Source: Phymatolithon calcareum
Taxonomy: Eukaryota > Rhodophyta > Florideophyceae > Hapalidiales
Length of the DNA: 64,000 nt
Direction: 5' to 3'
Assembly (NCBI GenBank): GCA_977006965.1
Contig: OZ345352.1
Coordinates: 682,001-746,000 of the forward strand
This document shows, one piece after another, positions 63,784 to 64,000 of the stretch; positions within the stretch are counted from its first letter, which is position 1; each line of letters begins with the position of its first letter. Below the pieces are notes generated by a model. It saw only the letters and a program-made list of their open reading frames with translations, did no database searches and was not told the origin of the DNA. The position numbers were made by a program, and so were the translations under genes.

Positions 63784-64000
63784 ATATTCATGTCGCGGAT
63801 TCGAATCCTCAGACATGCTACCCACAATAGGGTAACTCTTCTCTTATAAGATGTTTGTTAAATGCTGGAATCTGCACTTCCAAAAGGGGCTTTATGGGAA
63901 TTGAAGCACAAAATAGTTCTGGAATCGGGAAGGCGAATGCATCACTAACCACCTGAGGAATCTAATTCTCCAAAACAGAAATATAGTCGATATTAGGAGT
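63784..64000. other. window end, nothing recognised
   Basis: No gene. GCGGATTCGAATCCTC resembles a pol III B box but no tRNA structure can be built. Confidence 0.4.

Noticed and set aside
63790-63815. GCGGATTCGAATCCTC as a tRNA T-arm or SINE B box
   Set aside because: The stem bases do not pair, and no A box or acceptor stem is present.

Overview
The window is nuclear DNA of a eukaryote whose genome is rich in transposable elements. There are no operons or bacterial-type ribosome binding sites. The convincing host genes stand alone, are intronless as far as can be seen, and several carry a TATA box 60-100 bp before the start codon. Genes are sparse (about five intact ones in 64 kb) and lie in a sea of old and young mobile elements. 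This combination, with intronless genes, alpha-carbonic anhydrase, Kazal-like secreted proteins and nested LINE/MULE/pogo/LTR elements, would fit a florideophyte red alga such as Chondrus. That is an inference from the general picture, not a sequence match.

Layout. 0-5 kb: a possible small membrane protein, repeats, and a PWWP plus TFIIS-N-terminal-like chromatin gene (3349-4734, minus). 5-24 kb: three dispersed members of a secreted two-domain Kazal-like family (one frameshifted at 7973-8457; intact at 13743-14231 and 22209-22688), many copies of an unclassified ORF-bearing repeat ('family A'), a decayed gene with WD40 remnants (17194-19510) and a decayed LINE reverse transcriptase (19859-20676). 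24-29 kb: several fragmented LINEs, including an inverted duplication. 29.6-35.8 kb: a MULE-type element split by a LINE, a pogo/Tigger-like transposon, a small TIR element with related ends, and a third MULE relative. 37-42 kb: LINE fragments, a fourth MULE fragment and a decayed LTR element. 43.5-54.1 kb: the gene-richest part, with a secreted alpha-carbonic anhydrase (43672-44526), a secreted trypsin-fold serine protease (47797-48774) and an unrecognised gene-like ORF (53454-54086). 55-64 kb: another family A copy, a clean MULE derivative (56183-57139), and a three-level nest (59201-63783) of a 173-bp TIR element holding a plus-strand LINE, which itself holds a minus-strand LINE of the same family.

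The host genes do not form an evident pathway. Three of the recognised products are secreted (Kazal-like proteins, carbonic anhydrase, serine protease), and the PWWP protein acts on chromatin. The main story is transposon biology: target-site duplications let the order of several insertions be read directly. A recurrent ORF family, a MULE derivative that keeps only the transposase start and its SWIM/zinc-knuckle end, and a set of nearly loop-free palindromes are the least explained features. No complete tRNA, rRNA or CRISPR array was seen. All boundaries were read by eye; no database search was possible.
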